64,000 nucleotides of DNA, from NCBI RefSeq assembly GCF_000988205.1, contig NZ_LAYQ01000016.1, positions 124,001-188,000 on the forward strand, given 5' to 3'. Shown piece by piece: positions 1 through 8,720 of this stretch (the first letter of the stretch is position 1; each line of letters starts with the position of its first letter). The translations under genes and the position numbers were made by a program. The notes beneath the pieces were generated by a model. The model worked only from the letters and a program-made list of their open reading frames with translations. It searched no databases and was not told where the DNA came from. This stretch comes from Corynebacterium minutissimum (GTDB taxonomy: Bacteria > Actinomycetota > Actinomycetes > Mycobacteriales > Mycobacteriaceae).

Positions 1-144
1 GTCATCATTGAAAATCTCGTAACGGTCTTCGTCGGTGAACTCGCCTGCGAGCCGGTTTGTGGAAAACTCTGTAGTTTCGTCAAAAGCTGGCGAAGCCTGT
101 TGGGCTTCGCTGCATGATGAGGTGTCGGCCTGCTTGTCAACCAT
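1..144 (-). CDS. Start of an unidentified gene, cut by the window edge
   Basis: An open frame reads leftward from ATG at 144 through base 1 without a stop. It gives 48 residues beginning MVDKQADTSSCSEAQQ, polar and acidic, with no motif I recognise. It starts 74 bases after the MATE exporter gene and on the same strand, so it could be the next gene of the metallophore-like operon. The ribosome binding site is weak. It may equally be chance reading; the sequence beyond the window is needed. Confidence 0.3.
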   Translation of the reverse strand, partial: MVDKQADTSSCSEAQQASPAFDETTEFSTNRLAGEFTDEDRYEIFNDD

Positions 145-218
145 GCTTTTAAGTGTTGCACACGAACGTGAACGACCGGATACCTGCGACGTGGATATCG
201 CTTTGAGGGACGAGTTCT

Positions 219-1673
219 TTAGAGTTTCACGGTAAGGTCTTTACGCGTCGCGAGAAGGAAAGCTCTCCAAAGGATTATTGAAGAACTGGCAAGCCCGATG
301 ACCAATCCCCACCACACCCCGTGAGGCCCTAGACCGATGGGAAAAGCAAGTATTAAAGCAGCTGGCAAACCTATAATCCAATAACCAGTGAGGGATGCCT
401 TCAAACCAGTAGTGGTGTCGCTAATCCCGCGCAGGAGACCGATAGCTATGTTTTGTGCAGTATCGACAAATTCCATCACTGCGCCAATAGCCAACAACCC
501 CAATGCGATGCTTAATGTCTCGGTGGCATTGGATTTCTCGGAGCTGCTTATAAATGGGGAAAGTACGAGGCGGGGAGCGCAAAGAAAGCTGACGGAAGCA
601 ACAGCAACGATGGCAGCCATCATCGTTTGAGTTCGAATGCCGACTTGGCGTGCAAGGGAGTTGTCATTCAGACCCCAAGCGCGACTCACAAGAATAGAGC
701 TGCCGTGGGAGAACCCAACACCAATCTGGAAAACAATAAAGGTTATTTGATAGACGACGTTGTGCGCTGCGAGTGCTTCTGTGCCAAAGGATCCCATGAC
801 CATCGCCAGCACAGAAAACATGCCCGCTTCGGCTCCGTAGGTTGCTGAGACTGGAAGCCCCAGACGAAGCTGAGTGCGGACGAGGTGACGGAGCCTTCCG
901 TGCATCGTGTCTCCGTCGGCACTCCAGAAATCGAGGGCAAGAAAAGTTGAGAGGTCGGGATCTCGGATGGTGATTCGCAGATAAATTAGGGCCGACAATA
1001 AATGAACCAGTGTGGTGGACAGTCCAATGCCTAGCAGACCCAATGCAGGAAACGGCCCGAATCCAAAACCGAGCGCGTAGTTCAACGCTGCATTCACTAC
1101 GATCATCGCCACGGTTATGTGTAGTAGCGATTTTGGTTTGCCGAGGCCTACACAAAACTGACGGGAGACTTGGAACCACAAACAAGGAACAAGACCTGGC
1201 GCGAGCAACCACATCATGGAAGTGGCTGCGGAACTAATCTCAGCGGACTGGCCGAAAAACGGTAGGGCGTAGGCAATCGCCATCAGAACCAGTGCTCCCA
1301 CTAGACCGCTGACAGTTGCTAATAGCCAGCCGGCGCGTGAGAGGTTGCGAATTTCGCGTTGCAGCGTAGCGGCAGATAGTTCGGAGTCCGCTCGCTCGCG
1401 AGATTTGCTTTCGTAGAGTGAATGAGCCGACGCAATTCTATTGCCCAGCGGTGTTAATAGGCCCACGGCCATTGTGCGTATCTGGTTAAACCACACAACT
1501 GCCAAACCTCCGCCAGCAAGAGCCCCGAGGCTAAGTTGGCCCATCATGAAAGTGTCGGTGGTTGAAATTGCGATATTCGCAAGCTGTGTGCCGGCAAGGG
1601 GAAGAGACAACGCCAAAATCTGGCGGTTTAGTTTCTGAGAGGTAGCTCCGGGCACTACTTTTCCTTCGACCAT
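219..1673 (-). CDS. MATE family multidrug/metabolite exporter
   Basis: An integral membrane protein of about 484 residues with roughly twelve hydrophobic segments in two similar halves. The N-terminal LPLAGTQLANIAISTTDTFM stretch is typical of MATE antiporters, which export small molecules against a Na+ or H+ gradient. I chose ATG at 1673, which overlaps the end of the upstream SbnA-like gene by 19 bases. The frame is open to 1787, but those extra residues overlap the neighbour and look non-native. As last gene of a five-gene leftward operon with diaminopropionate-type biosynthetic enzymes, its likely job is export of the product. That role is inferred from context; the family call is firm. 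Confidence 0.85.
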   Translation of the reverse strand: MVEGKVVPGATSQKLNRQILALSLPLAGTQLANIAISTTDTFMMGQLSLGALAGGGLAVVWFNQIRTMAVGLLTPLGNRIASAHSLYESKSRERADSELSAATLQREIRNLSRAGWLLATVSGLVGALVLMAIAYALPFFGQSAEISSAATSMMWLLAPGLVPCLWFQVSRQFCVGLGKPKSLLHITVAMIVVNAALNYALGFGFGPFPALGLLGIGLSTTLVHLLSALIYLRITIRDPDLSTFLALDFWSADGDTMHGRLRHLVRTQLRLGLPVSATYGAEAGMFSVLAMVMGSFGTEALAAHNVVYQITFIVFQIGVGFSHGSSILVSRAWGLNDNSLARQVGIRTQTMMAAIVAVASVSFLCAPRLVLSPFISSSEKSNATETLSIALGLLAIGAVMEFVDTAQNIAIGLLRGISDTTTGLKASLTGYWIIGLPAALILAFPIGLGPHGVWWGLVIGLASSSIILWRAFLLATRKDLTVKL

Positions 1674-2716
1674 GAAACTCGTGTTGAATTTAGCGAAATT
1701 GGGCTTTCCCCAGCGCGCAATGACATAACTTGTTCCCAAATTTTGTCCTCGAGGGCGACATCGAGTAAACCACGTTCGGACATCCACTCATCGTTGAATA
1801 CGGTATCTAGATACTTTTCCCCTCCATCGCACACCATGGTCAACGATGTAGAGCCAGCGGGAAAGCCCGGCAGGAGCTCGAGGGCTGCTATTACGGCTCC
1901 GCCAGCAGATCCTCCCAGTAGAAGCCCCATGTGCTTTCCGATTGTTCGGCATGCAGCGAAAGCTGCTTTGTCGGATACCTTTGCTCCGTAGTCGAGTAAG
2001 TCGTAGCGAACTGAAGTGCCGATAACTGCACCTTCGGGGGTGCCCGTTCCAGATTGCCAATAGTCGTGTCCAGGAGCACCGAATGCAATGGAACCTTCCG
2101 GTTCGACGCCTATAATAGTGGGACGGTGTCCCAATTGATGGAGACGTTCAGTAACTCCAAAGAGGCTTCCACCTGTGCCTACGGCACTAATGATATGAGT
2201 CGGACTTTCCCCAAGATCATTCAAAATTTCATCAGCTGCAGGGTAATAACCCATCGAGTTTGCGACATTGTCATGCTGCTTCATGAATACCCAGCCGTGT
2301 TGTTTGCCGAGCTCCTCAGCATGGTTTTCTCTAGCCGATGTGGCGAGCGAATCGTCATCTTGATTGGAAACGAAGCACATCTGTGCATTCATTGCACGCA
2401 TGGAGTTCAATTTATCTTTACAAGAATGATTATCGACGACTGCTACGAAGTCGTATCCGCGCTCAAGTGCAAGAAGTGCTAAGCCCTGTCCAGTATTACC
2501 GGAAGTCGATTCAACGATAGTGCCATGCTCTTGAAGTCGGTTATCCTGCTCTGCCGCCTTAATCATCGACTGGGCCATCCGGATTTTCGCACTTCCAGTT
2601 GGGTTGAATTGCTCGAGCTTAAGCAAAACGCGACTTTTCTGGGGCGTACAGACAAGCTCGAACAGAGGAGTATTGCCAATGAGTTGAGACATCTGCGTAT
2701 AAATTCTTTTTGGCAT
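1655..2716 (-). CDS. SbnA-like PLP-dependent synthase (cysteine synthase fold)
   Basis: A 353-residue fold-type II PLP enzyme. The Schiff-base lysine is about K44 in NPTGSAKIRMA, the substrate loop is STSGNTG (70-76), and the phosphate-binding loop is GTGGS (180-184). The context puts it closest to SbnA and VioB-type enzymes. SbnA condenses O-phospho-L-serine with L-glutamate to N-(1-amino-1-carboxy-2-ethyl)-glutamate (ACEGA), the precursor of L-2,3-diaminopropionate. The partner dehydrogenase is encoded two genes upstream. ATG 2716 gives the usual family length; a second ATG at 2692 is possible. A plain cysteine synthase is the alternative, but the SbnB-like neighbour argues against it. Confidence 0.8.
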   Translation of the reverse strand: MPKRIYTQMSQLIGNTPLFELVCTPQKSRVLLKLEQFNPTGSAKIRMAQSMIKAAEQDNRLQEHGTIVESTSGNTGQGLALLALERGYDFVAVVDNHSCKDKLNSMRAMNAQMCFVSNQDDDSLATSARENHAEELGKQHGWVFMKQHDNVANSMGYYPAADEILNDLGESPTHIISAVGTGGSLFGVTERLHQLGHRPTIIGVEPEGSIAFGAPGHDYWQSGTGTPEGAVIGTSVRYDLLDYGAKVSDKAAFAACRTIGKHMGLLLGGSAGGAVIAALELLPGFPAGSTSLTMVCDGGEKYLDTVFNDEWMSERGLLDVALEDKIWEQVMSLRAGESPISLNSTRVSWSKEK

Positions 2717-2734
2717 CTTTATTTGGCCTCTGTT

Positions 2735-4123
2735 CTAGCGATCTTCCGTGATGGTCATGGTGACAGGATTAAAGGCGTATTTCTGAGGAATCCGATATCC
2801 GTGGAAAGCAGACTCGTTCGAGTCCATTTGATACCCGGCTGTGTCGGGATAGACTAGGAAATCTCCAGGTCGAGGCCTGTCGGGGAGTTGAATCATTCTT
2901 TTGCTGAGATAATCGCTGTCTAAGCACGTTGATCCGGAAACTGCTGTTGCGGTAGCTACTCCCGAGTCGATAATGACTCCGTTGCGCACAAGGTATGGGT
3001 CCGGATAATACTCCGAGTTGAACCATTGCTCTGAGAGGCTGAGACTAGTTCCACGTACGACAGTTACTGTCCGTGCAGCATTGGGCAATGCGTGACACGA
3101 AAGAACAGGAAAGAAACTAGCACCCGCGAACTGGCATAAAGACCGTCCAGGCTCTGCCAAAATCTTTATGTTGTGACGATGAGCGCGCTGAGCCATGGAG
3201 TCCGAGCTGCGTCGAGTGGACTCCATATCTCGACGTGTCAGTGGGCGATGTTGATTAGCTATAAACCGTAGTGAGTATTGTCCGGATAAAGGTGATCCGA
3301 ACGGATATTGGTCTTTAGGTTTATCCGAATCTATGAACATTTCGTTTTTTAGTCGAGATTGCAGGTTTCGCCAGACTCCATACTCGACTGAGCTTGTGGG
3401 AAATCCACCTCCAATGGAAATAGTGTCGGCCCGTGGAGACAGGGAGCGCACCTTGAGTAGGGTGTCGATTGCCAGATGCGACATGTTTATCCTCTCGTGG
3501 AGGTCATAACCGTTGCAGTGGAAACTTAGGCCGGTAATTTCGATGTTGGCACGGCCTTGGCTAAGACGAGCGGTTAGAGACAAGGCGGTATCGATGCTCA
3601 TACCAAACCGTGTGGAGGGGGTTTGGTTCGCAATCCGGAGAAGAACTCGGAGCTGATTAGGCGTATCGATTTCGTCGACAAATTGGGAAATTATTCTTGA
3701 ATCTACTTCATTGGAAATCGTTAGAGTTGCATCGTGGCAAACTGCCAAATGGATAAGTTCTCGACTCGGTGTAGCACCAGTAATGATTAATTTATTTCCT
3801 GGTACACCAGCGGCCAGAGATGATTGGAACTCTTCGACGCTGGCGACATCGATTCCACTGTCGAAACCACGAAGAGCACTCAGTGCTATCTCGCGACTGA
3901 AGTGCGCGGACTTATTTGCCTTTTTGCCAAACCGGATACCGAATTTAATGCCGACTTCCTTAGCGGTTGTATGCCAGGCTGAAAGTGTTTGAGCAAATTG
4001 GTTTGGGCAAAGGACATGAAAAGGGGTGTCGGAAAGCTCAGCAATGAAGTCAAGTTTCCCTGAGCCAATCAGAGCCGTTTGCCAGCTTGGAACATCAATC
4101 TTGCATGATATGGCACTTACCAC
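2735..4123 (-). CDS. Fold-type III PLP decarboxylase (ornithine/DAP decarboxylase family, SbnH-like)
   Basis: A 462-residue alanine-racemase-fold decarboxylase. Visible landmarks are the PLP lysine near K68 (GKKANKSAHF), SFHCNGYDL, the phosphate-binding SIGGGFP, EPGRSL, and the C-terminal STCLDSD with its Cys-x-x-x-Asp and DTAGYQMD motifs that complete the active site of a dimer partner. Family members decarboxylate amino acids at a D- or L-alpha carbon; SbnH acts on a citryl-diaminopropionate intermediate in staphyloferrin B assembly. The substrate here is unknown. GTG at 4123 overlaps the upstream SbnB-like gene by 7 bases and has GGAG upstream, so the genes are translationally coupled. Confidence 0.85.
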   Translation of the reverse strand: MVSAISCKIDVPSWQTALIGSGKLDFIAELSDTPFHVLCPNQFAQTLSAWHTTAKEVGIKFGIRFGKKANKSAHFSREIALSALRGFDSGIDVASVEEFQSSLAAGVPGNKLIITGATPSRELIHLAVCHDATLTISNEVDSRIISQFVDEIDTPNQLRVLLRIANQTPSTRFGMSIDTALSLTARLSQGRANIEITGLSFHCNGYDLHERINMSHLAIDTLLKVRSLSPRADTISIGGGFPTSSVEYGVWRNLQSRLKNEMFIDSDKPKDQYPFGSPLSGQYSLRFIANQHRPLTRRDMESTRRSSDSMAQRAHRHNIKILAEPGRSLCQFAGASFFPVLSCHALPNAARTVTVVRGTSLSLSEQWFNSEYYPDPYLVRNGVIIDSGVATATAVSGSTCLDSDYLSKRMIQLPDRPRPGDFLVYPDTAGYQMDSNESAFHGYRIPQKYAFNPVTMTITEDR

Positions 4124-5109
4124 AGGGATATCTCCGTCCCGAATCCCTGCTTAAGACCTTCCTTGGCGAGGATTTGGCCGACAGCGATATCGGTTAGAAC
4201 TAGTCCGCTGTTATAGCAAAACGTAGTTTCGTCAATACGAGGCAGTTTGCGCCCTTTGCGGAGCAAATCGGATAGTTCGGCATGGACATTCGGCAACCGA
4301 CCATCGGTGTCAGCGTAATCGCGACCGGTAACATTCATCTGTTCGATACTCGTCGTGATGACTCTGCTCGCTTGATGACAGATATCAGGGGCGATTCCGT
4401 AGCCCACAACAACGACGGTTGCGTGCCGGGGAATATCGGATGCTGTGACAGTACAACGAGTCTCAGGTCCAGCGGCCCCGATAATGAGATCACAGTTTGA
4501 ACTCACAGTTGTAGGATCGTCTACAATCTTGATTCTTATTTTTCGGCCAAGCTTCACTGCTGCTGTTGATGCAATCTTGGCGCCTTTCTCTAGTCCCACG
4601 CTGTGGCTGCCGGCGAGATAAATCGTGTTTAATGTTTCAAAGGTTTCAAGGAGAAAAGGGGCTGCGTTTTGTCCTTGGGTTCCCGAACCGATGATGAGAG
4701 CGCTCTGAGGAATTGCACCAGCATACTGTGCCAATAGCGCTGAGACTGCCGGGGTTCTGAGAGTTCCTGCCGCAGCGCCGTCGAGAAGTGCAATAGGATA
4801 TCCGCTGGAATCGTCGTACAGTGTGAGGGTCGTGTAATAGCTTCTATCCCTGGCGCTTTGTTGGTGAGTTTTGCTCCAATGGGTATAGGAAGTCTTGAAT
4901 CCGACGGAATTTGAAGAACGACTTCTGCCGACCATCGAGTAACTCACGCTTTCAGGTACTTCAACTTTGATTTTCCCTGGGCACAGAGTTCCTGGCTGGT
5001 CGAGCTCGATGAGAGCGGATTTCACCGACTCGAGTACGGACTCGGGTGAAATTTTTATTTGAGCTAATTCTGATCTGCTGAGGACGGTCAGGTTAGTTCG
5101 CTGTTTCAT
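4117..5109 (-). CDS. SbnB-like dehydrogenase (ornithine cyclodeaminase/mu-crystallin family)
   Basis: A 330-residue protein with a Rossmann NAD-binding loop IIGSGTQGQNA near the middle and the family signature TLRTPAVSALLA before it. In siderophore and antibiotic pathways, SbnB-type members oxidatively hydrolyse ACEGA to L-2,3-diaminopropionate and 2-oxoglutarate. Pairing with the SbnA-like synthase in one operon supports that reaction, although ornithine cyclodeaminase or an opine-like activity cannot be excluded from sequence alone. The start overlaps the stop of the oxygenase gene by 4 bases (ATGA), which shows tight coupling. Confidence 0.82.
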   Translation of the reverse strand: MKQRTNLTVLSRSELAQIKISPESVLESVKSALIELDQPGTLCPGKIKVEVPESVSYSMVGRSRSSNSVGFKTSYTHWSKTHQQSARDRSYYTTLTLYDDSSGYPIALLDGAAAGTLRTPAVSALLAQYAGAIPQSALIIGSGTQGQNAAPFLLETFETLNTIYLAGSHSVGLEKGAKIASTAAVKLGRKIRIKIVDDPTTVSSNCDLIIGAAGPETRCTVTASDIPRHATVVVVGYGIAPDICHQASRVITTSIEQMNVTGRDYADTDGRLPNVHAELSDLLRKGRKLPRIDETTFCYNSGLVLTDIAVGQILAKEGLKQGFGTEISLW

Positions 5110-6074
5110 AGGATTTCACCATCCATAAATCGGATGTGTTGGCCGTAGCCGGGTTCGTTGATTTCATTGATGGGGCGTGTGTTTTTGGTTCCCATAATGT
5201 TGATGCGTAGCATCCAGCGGTCGGTCCCGTCGTAGTTGGCTACGAAAGGTACTCGTCCGTGGGCGCATCGGTCATTGTTGATGATGACCATCTGACCTGG
5301 CTTTATAGGCACCGTATAGGTGACAGTGTGAAGAGCCTGTTGAAGCTTCTCAAATGCCTCCCACCACTGTAAGGTTCCAGAATTTTTGTCTGTGTAGGCG
5401 GGGTCAAACCTCATGCCTAAATTGCCATCAGTTTTCCAGATTGATGTCATGGCAGTAGGAGCTGCATATTCGTAATCACCGTAAGATGCATCTGGAATAA
5501 TGATGGCTCCGTCCCCGGTTAGAATTTTTTTCGAATCTACATCGAGTAGATGCCATGCTTCATCGATGGGGGCCAGCGTAGTGCCGACATTTTTGGGGTT
5601 ACGAAGACCAAATAAAGCGAAGTGCGTCGCGCGCCGCGGATGAAAAGCATCTTCCGTGTGCAGAGTCAATGTGGTGTTGCTGCTGGCGCCAACTTGCTGG
5701 TTCTCCTGGCCGCGGGTCGGCACCAAGTCTGTGGTGATACGGCCTTTCTGCTGTCCGAACCATCCGAATGGGCGACCGACAGCGCTAGCGATAATCGCAA
5801 GAACGAATCTCCAGGTTCGGACCTTGCCAACGCATTCCTGCCACGTGGCTGGGGTAGGTCCGTGAACTGCAGGGAAGGGAAGTCCATGGATGGAAGTGGC
5901 ATGGGCAGTAGGGGAGAGCAGAATTAGTTCTTTCAGTTCCTCCAGCTCATCAGTCAAAAGATGATTGATGGCATTGTACGAGTCGGGAGAGTTAATCTTC
6001 TGTGTCGCAGCCAGTTCGTCGGCAGCTTTAACGATCCTGTGTGAGAGTTCTTGGCTCAGGTGCAAATTCTGCAT
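5106..6074 (-). CDS. Clavaminate-synthase-like Fe(II)/2-oxoglutarate oxygenase
   Basis: A 322-residue TauD/CAS-family dioxygenase. The iron ligands are visible as HTED (H139, E141) and a distal H272 in CAHGRVPF. R286 or R290 in DGTDRWMLRI is placed to bind 2-oxoglutarate. The HTE(x)nH pattern and the length match amino-acid beta/gamma-hydroxylases such as VioC, OrfP and AsnO, which hydroxylate free or tethered Arg, Lys or Asn. It is the first gene of the leftward operon, directly downstream of the DtxR-like box. A role in hydroxylating an amino-acid-derived metallophore precursor is inferred; the substrate cannot be read from the sequence. Confidence 0.82.
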   Translation of the reverse strand: MQNLHLSQELSHRIVKAADELAATQKINSPDSYNAINHLLTDELEELKELILLSPTAHATSIHGLPFPAVHGPTPATWQECVGKVRTWRFVLAIIASAVGRPFGWFGQQKGRITTDLVPTRGQENQQVGASSNTTLTLHTEDAFHPRRATHFALFGLRNPKNVGTTLAPIDEAWHLLDVDSKKILTGDGAIIIPDASYGDYEYAAPTAMTSIWKTDGNLGMRFDPAYTDKNSGTLQWWEAFEKLQQALHTVTYTVPIKPGQMVIINNDRCAHGRVPFVANYDGTDRWMLRINIMGTKNTRPINEINEPGYGQHIRFMDGEIL

Positions 6075-6084
6075 GACAAAGAGA

Positions 6085-6103
6085 TTAGGTGAGGGTAACC
6101 TAT
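6085..6103. promoter_or_regulatory. Putative DtxR iron box 1
   Basis: TTAGGTGAGGGTAACCTAT matches the 19-bp DtxR/IdeR consensus TTAGGTTAGCCTAACCTAA at 15 of 19 positions, with both half-sites well kept. It lies 10 bases before the start codon of the oxygenase gene, where a bound repressor would block leftward transcription when iron is plentiful. Confidence 0.7.
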
Positions 6104-6128
6104 GCTGTAAAGGGTGACCTAGATAATT

Positions 6129-6142
6129 ATTCTTAAAAGAAT
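6129..6142. promoter_or_regulatory. A+T-rich dyad in the divergent promoter region
   Basis: ATTCTT and AAGAAT flank an AA spacer, midway between the two DtxR-like boxes. It sits in the most A+T-rich part of the intergenic region and may be part of the divergent promoters or a second operator. It does not match a Zur or Fur consensus I can state with confidence. Confidence 0.35.
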
Positions 6143-6149
6143 TTCGTTA

Positions 6150-6168
6150 GTAGGCTTGCCTAAGCTTT
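6150..6168. promoter_or_regulatory. Putative DtxR iron box 2
   Basis: GTAGGCTTGCCTAAGCTTT matches the DtxR consensus at about 13 of 19 positions, with a strong central TAGGCTTGCCTAA core. It is about 70 bases upstream of the ABC-transporter lipoprotein start, a position suited to repress the rightward uptake operon. It is weaker than box 1. Confidence 0.6.
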
Positions 6169-6238
6169 ACTGCTGCTGTAGTTGTTAGTAATGTCTTTTC
6201 TCCTGTGGGCAGTCTTTCTTAGAGATTAAGGAACCATC

Positions 6239-7771
6239 ATGACCAATTTTTCTCGACGCCAATTCCTCGCTGCAATGGCAGTTATTGGGACAGGCACTTT
6301 TCTGACGGCGTGTACGTCACGAGAGTCGACGGCAGGGGATGGGGCTGCCAGTGGGGATGAAGTCGAAAACGTTAATGTGCTGCGTGTTGGGGCTCTCGGG
6401 AAAGCGGCAAGCGCTCAACGAGACCCTTACCAGCTTTTGCCTAATGATTCAGATATGCTTATTAGCTCCCTGATCTGGGAGGCTCTGACGGTGCCGGGCG
6501 AGAAAGAAACTGTAGTGCCACGCCTGATGCAGGAATGGAAACAGAATAATCCGACTGAGTGGGAATTTATGATTGCCGACGGCGCTACCTTCCATGATGG
6601 TTCCTCGGTCACATCTGAAGATGTCGTGTGGTCGTTGAAGAAGATGCTTTCGGATGAGGAAAACTCATTCCGGCTTCCAGTGATGCCTGATAGCATTCGT
6701 GCTGCTGGAGCCAACGTCGTTGTGATGGAAACTGCGGAACCGAATTCACAGCTTCCGATGCTTGCGCGATTGATGACCTTCGTGATGAAGAAGGGTTCTT
6801 CTGCTGAAAAGCCCATTGGATCGGGGCCGTTCCAGCTGGTCAGTTGGGAAAATGGTTCTGCTAAGCTCAAGCGTTTCGATAACTATCACGGAACAGTAGC
6901 AGGAGTTGCTGAGGTCCATGTCATTCCATTTGAAGACTCCACCGCAATGACTAATGCGCTGTTGTCCGGGCAAATTGACTTAGCTCAAGCTGCGGGTCCT
7001 ATTGCGGCCCGATCCGTCGAAGGAAATGAAGATATAAAGATTGTGCGCCGGATGAATGACTCGGTTATTCCACTAATCATGCGTACCTCAGATGGGCCTT
7101 TCTCAGATGTGAAAGTTCGTCAGGCGCTGCGCCTTGCAGTTGATCGGGAGCAAATCATCCAACGAGCTCTCTCCGGTTATGGAACCCCTGCAAACGACAT
7201 TCTTGGAACGGCAGATTCGAACCTGGATTCTTCGTTAGTGCGTAAGCGTGACGTTGTGAAAGCGAAGAATCTCCTCCAAGAGGCAGATTTTGACCTTGAG
7301 AAAACGTATGACTTGTACGTTACCCCTGAGGCTCCGGGTCAAGTAGAGGCGATGAAGGTTATCGCTGATCAGGTGAAAGAAATCGGCATGACTCTCAATG
7401 TAGTGGAGCAGGATTCGGGTACTTTCTACGACGAGACATGGACCAAGGCAGACCTATATTGTGGCTATTGGGGAACTAACGATTCCGTGCTCTTCTTCGC
7501 CGGGAAGGTTCTCGACGGTGACGCGGCCTCTAATGAGACCGCATTTGATGATGCTGAATTCAACGAGATCTATGACCAGGTACTGGAAAGCACCGATACT
7601 GAGAGAATTAACCAGCTAAGCCGCCAGCTGCAGAAGATTGAGTTCGAGCGATCCGGGTATCTGGTCTGGGGTGCATCTGACGGAGTCGATATTGCGAGAG
7701 CTAATTTGAGTGGTCTGCCTAAGGCTCCAGGCTATGGTCGTGTCCTTCTTGAAACCGTCCAGAAGGCTTAG
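6239..7771 (+). CDS. Tat-exported lipoprotein, family 5 solute-binding protein of ABC transporter
   Basis: A 510-residue protein. The N-terminus has a twin-arginine motif SRRQFLAAM and a lipobox FLTAC with Cys about residue 25, so it is probably folded in the cytoplasm, exported by Tat and lipid-anchored. The rest is a peptide/nickel-type (SBP_bac_5) binding protein: VRQALRLAVDREQII and the early SLIWEALTVPG region fit the family. This family includes DppA/OppA and the opine-metallophore receptors NikA and CntA. AAGGA lies at a good distance from ATG 6239. It starts the rightward four-gene importer operon, divergent from the biosynthetic genes. The ligand is inferred to be the metal-loaded product. 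Confidence 0.87.
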   Translation: MTNFSRRQFLAAMAVIGTGTFLTACTSRESTAGDGAASGDEVENVNVLRVGALGKAASAQRDPYQLLPNDSDMLISSLIWEALTVPGEKETVVPRLMQEWKQNNPTEWEFMIADGATFHDGSSVTSEDVVWSLKKMLSDEENSFRLPVMPDSIRAAGANVVVMETAEPNSQLPMLARLMTFVMKKGSSAEKPIGSGPFQLVSWENGSAKLKRFDNYHGTVAGVAEVHVIPFEDSTAMTNALLSGQIDLAQAAGPIAARSVEGNEDIKIVRRMNDSVIPLIMRTSDGPFSDVKVRQALRLAVDREQIIQRALSGYGTPANDILGTADSNLDSSLVRKRDVVKAKNLLQEADFDLEKTYDLYVTPEAPGQVEAMKVIADQVKEIGMTLNVVEQDSGTFYDETWTKADLYCGYWGTNDSVLFFAGKVLDGDAASNETAFDDAEFNEIYDQVLESTDTERINQLSRQLQKIEFERSGYLVWGASDGVDIARANLSGLPKAPGYGRVLLETVQKA

Positions 7772-7772
7772 T

Positions 7773-8720
7773 GTGCCAGCGGAAATCGCGCGTTGGCTTA
7801 TTCCTCGGCTGATAATTCGTGGAGGCTTACTTTTCGCAGTTCTCGGACTTGTTTTTGTAGCGATTGATTGGCTGCCCGGTAATGCTGCCTCCGCAATCTT
7901 GGGCGCAAACCGGACCCCGGAAGCTCTGGCAGCGCTAGAAAGAAACCTGAATCTTGATAAGCCGCTTATGGCCCGCTTCCTGAGCTGGCTGGGAAGTGCG
8001 TTTGCGGGCGACTTTGGTACTTCCGTAAACGGAGTACCGATTATTAATCTGCTGAGTTCAGCGCTGCCTGTGACGCTGGCAACAACTGGTATGGCATTTT
8101 TAGTCACTGCTGTTCTTTCGGTAGCAATCGCCATTTTTTGGGCTTCACGTGCTGAAAAACCCTGGATTTCGCACATTATTGACCGATCGACAGTGGCATT
8201 AATTGCGCTACCAGAGTTTGTCGTTGGTGTGTTTCTGGTAGCGGTATTCTCTCTCTGGCTTGGTTGGTTTCCCGCGGTCACTATCACCGCGGAAGGCTTG
8301 CCAACCCAGATAAGTATGTACGCATTACCGGTTATGGCGCTGGTAATTCCTCAGGCGGCCTGGAATTCGAGAATGCTTTTCGCAGCGTTCGAGGATGCTT
8401 CTCACAACACTGCGGTCCGCAATGCTGAGCTAAACGGAATCGTGGGAAATCAGCTGGCACTTCGACATATCCTGCCGCTATCCGCACCGACATTTGCTAC
8501 TTCAATGGCTACAACAGCAGGTGTTTTGGTAGCAGGGACAGTCACAGTCGAAGCGTTATTTAACCATCCTGGAGTGGGGCTTTTGGTGTCTAATGCAGTC
8601 GCGCAACGGGATATCTCGGTGATTCTTGCCGTACTTGCTGTAACAGGGGCGATCATATTGGTGTTGCTGACTGTGGCAGATGCAATAAAAGTCGCATTCA
8701 CCCCGAAGGTGCAACTATGA
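7773..8720 (+). CDS. ABC transporter permease, DppB/NikB type
   Basis: A membrane protein of about 315 residues with some six hydrophobic segments. The cytoplasmic loop RNAELNGIVGNQLALRHILP resembles the EAA loop that contacts the ATPase, and GTVTVEALFNHPGVGLL is typical of DppB-type permeases. I chose GTG 7773, one base after the lipoprotein stop and 6 bases after AGAAGG. The frame stays open upstream to an ATG at 7710, but that part overlaps the lipoprotein gene. It forms the transport channel with the next permease. Confidence 0.87.
   Translation: MPAEIARWLIPRLIIRGGLLFAVLGLVFVAIDWLPGNAASAILGANRTPEALAALERNLNLDKPLMARFLSWLGSAFAGDFGTSVNGVPIINLLSSALPVTLATTGMAFLVTAVLSVAIAIFWASRAEKPWISHIIDRSTVALIALPEFVVGVFLVAVFSLWLGWFPAVTITAEGLPTQISMYALPVMALVIPQAAWNSRMLFAAFEDASHNTAVRNAELNGIVGNQLALRHILPLSAPTFATSMATTAGVLVAGTVTVEALFNHPGVGLLVSNAVAQRDISVILAVLAVTGAIILVLLTVADAIKVAFTPKVQL

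Noticed and set aside
35..235. 66-residue plus-strand frame at the left edge
   Set aside because: No start signal, and it lies opposite the likelier minus-strand gene start and the MATE 3' end.
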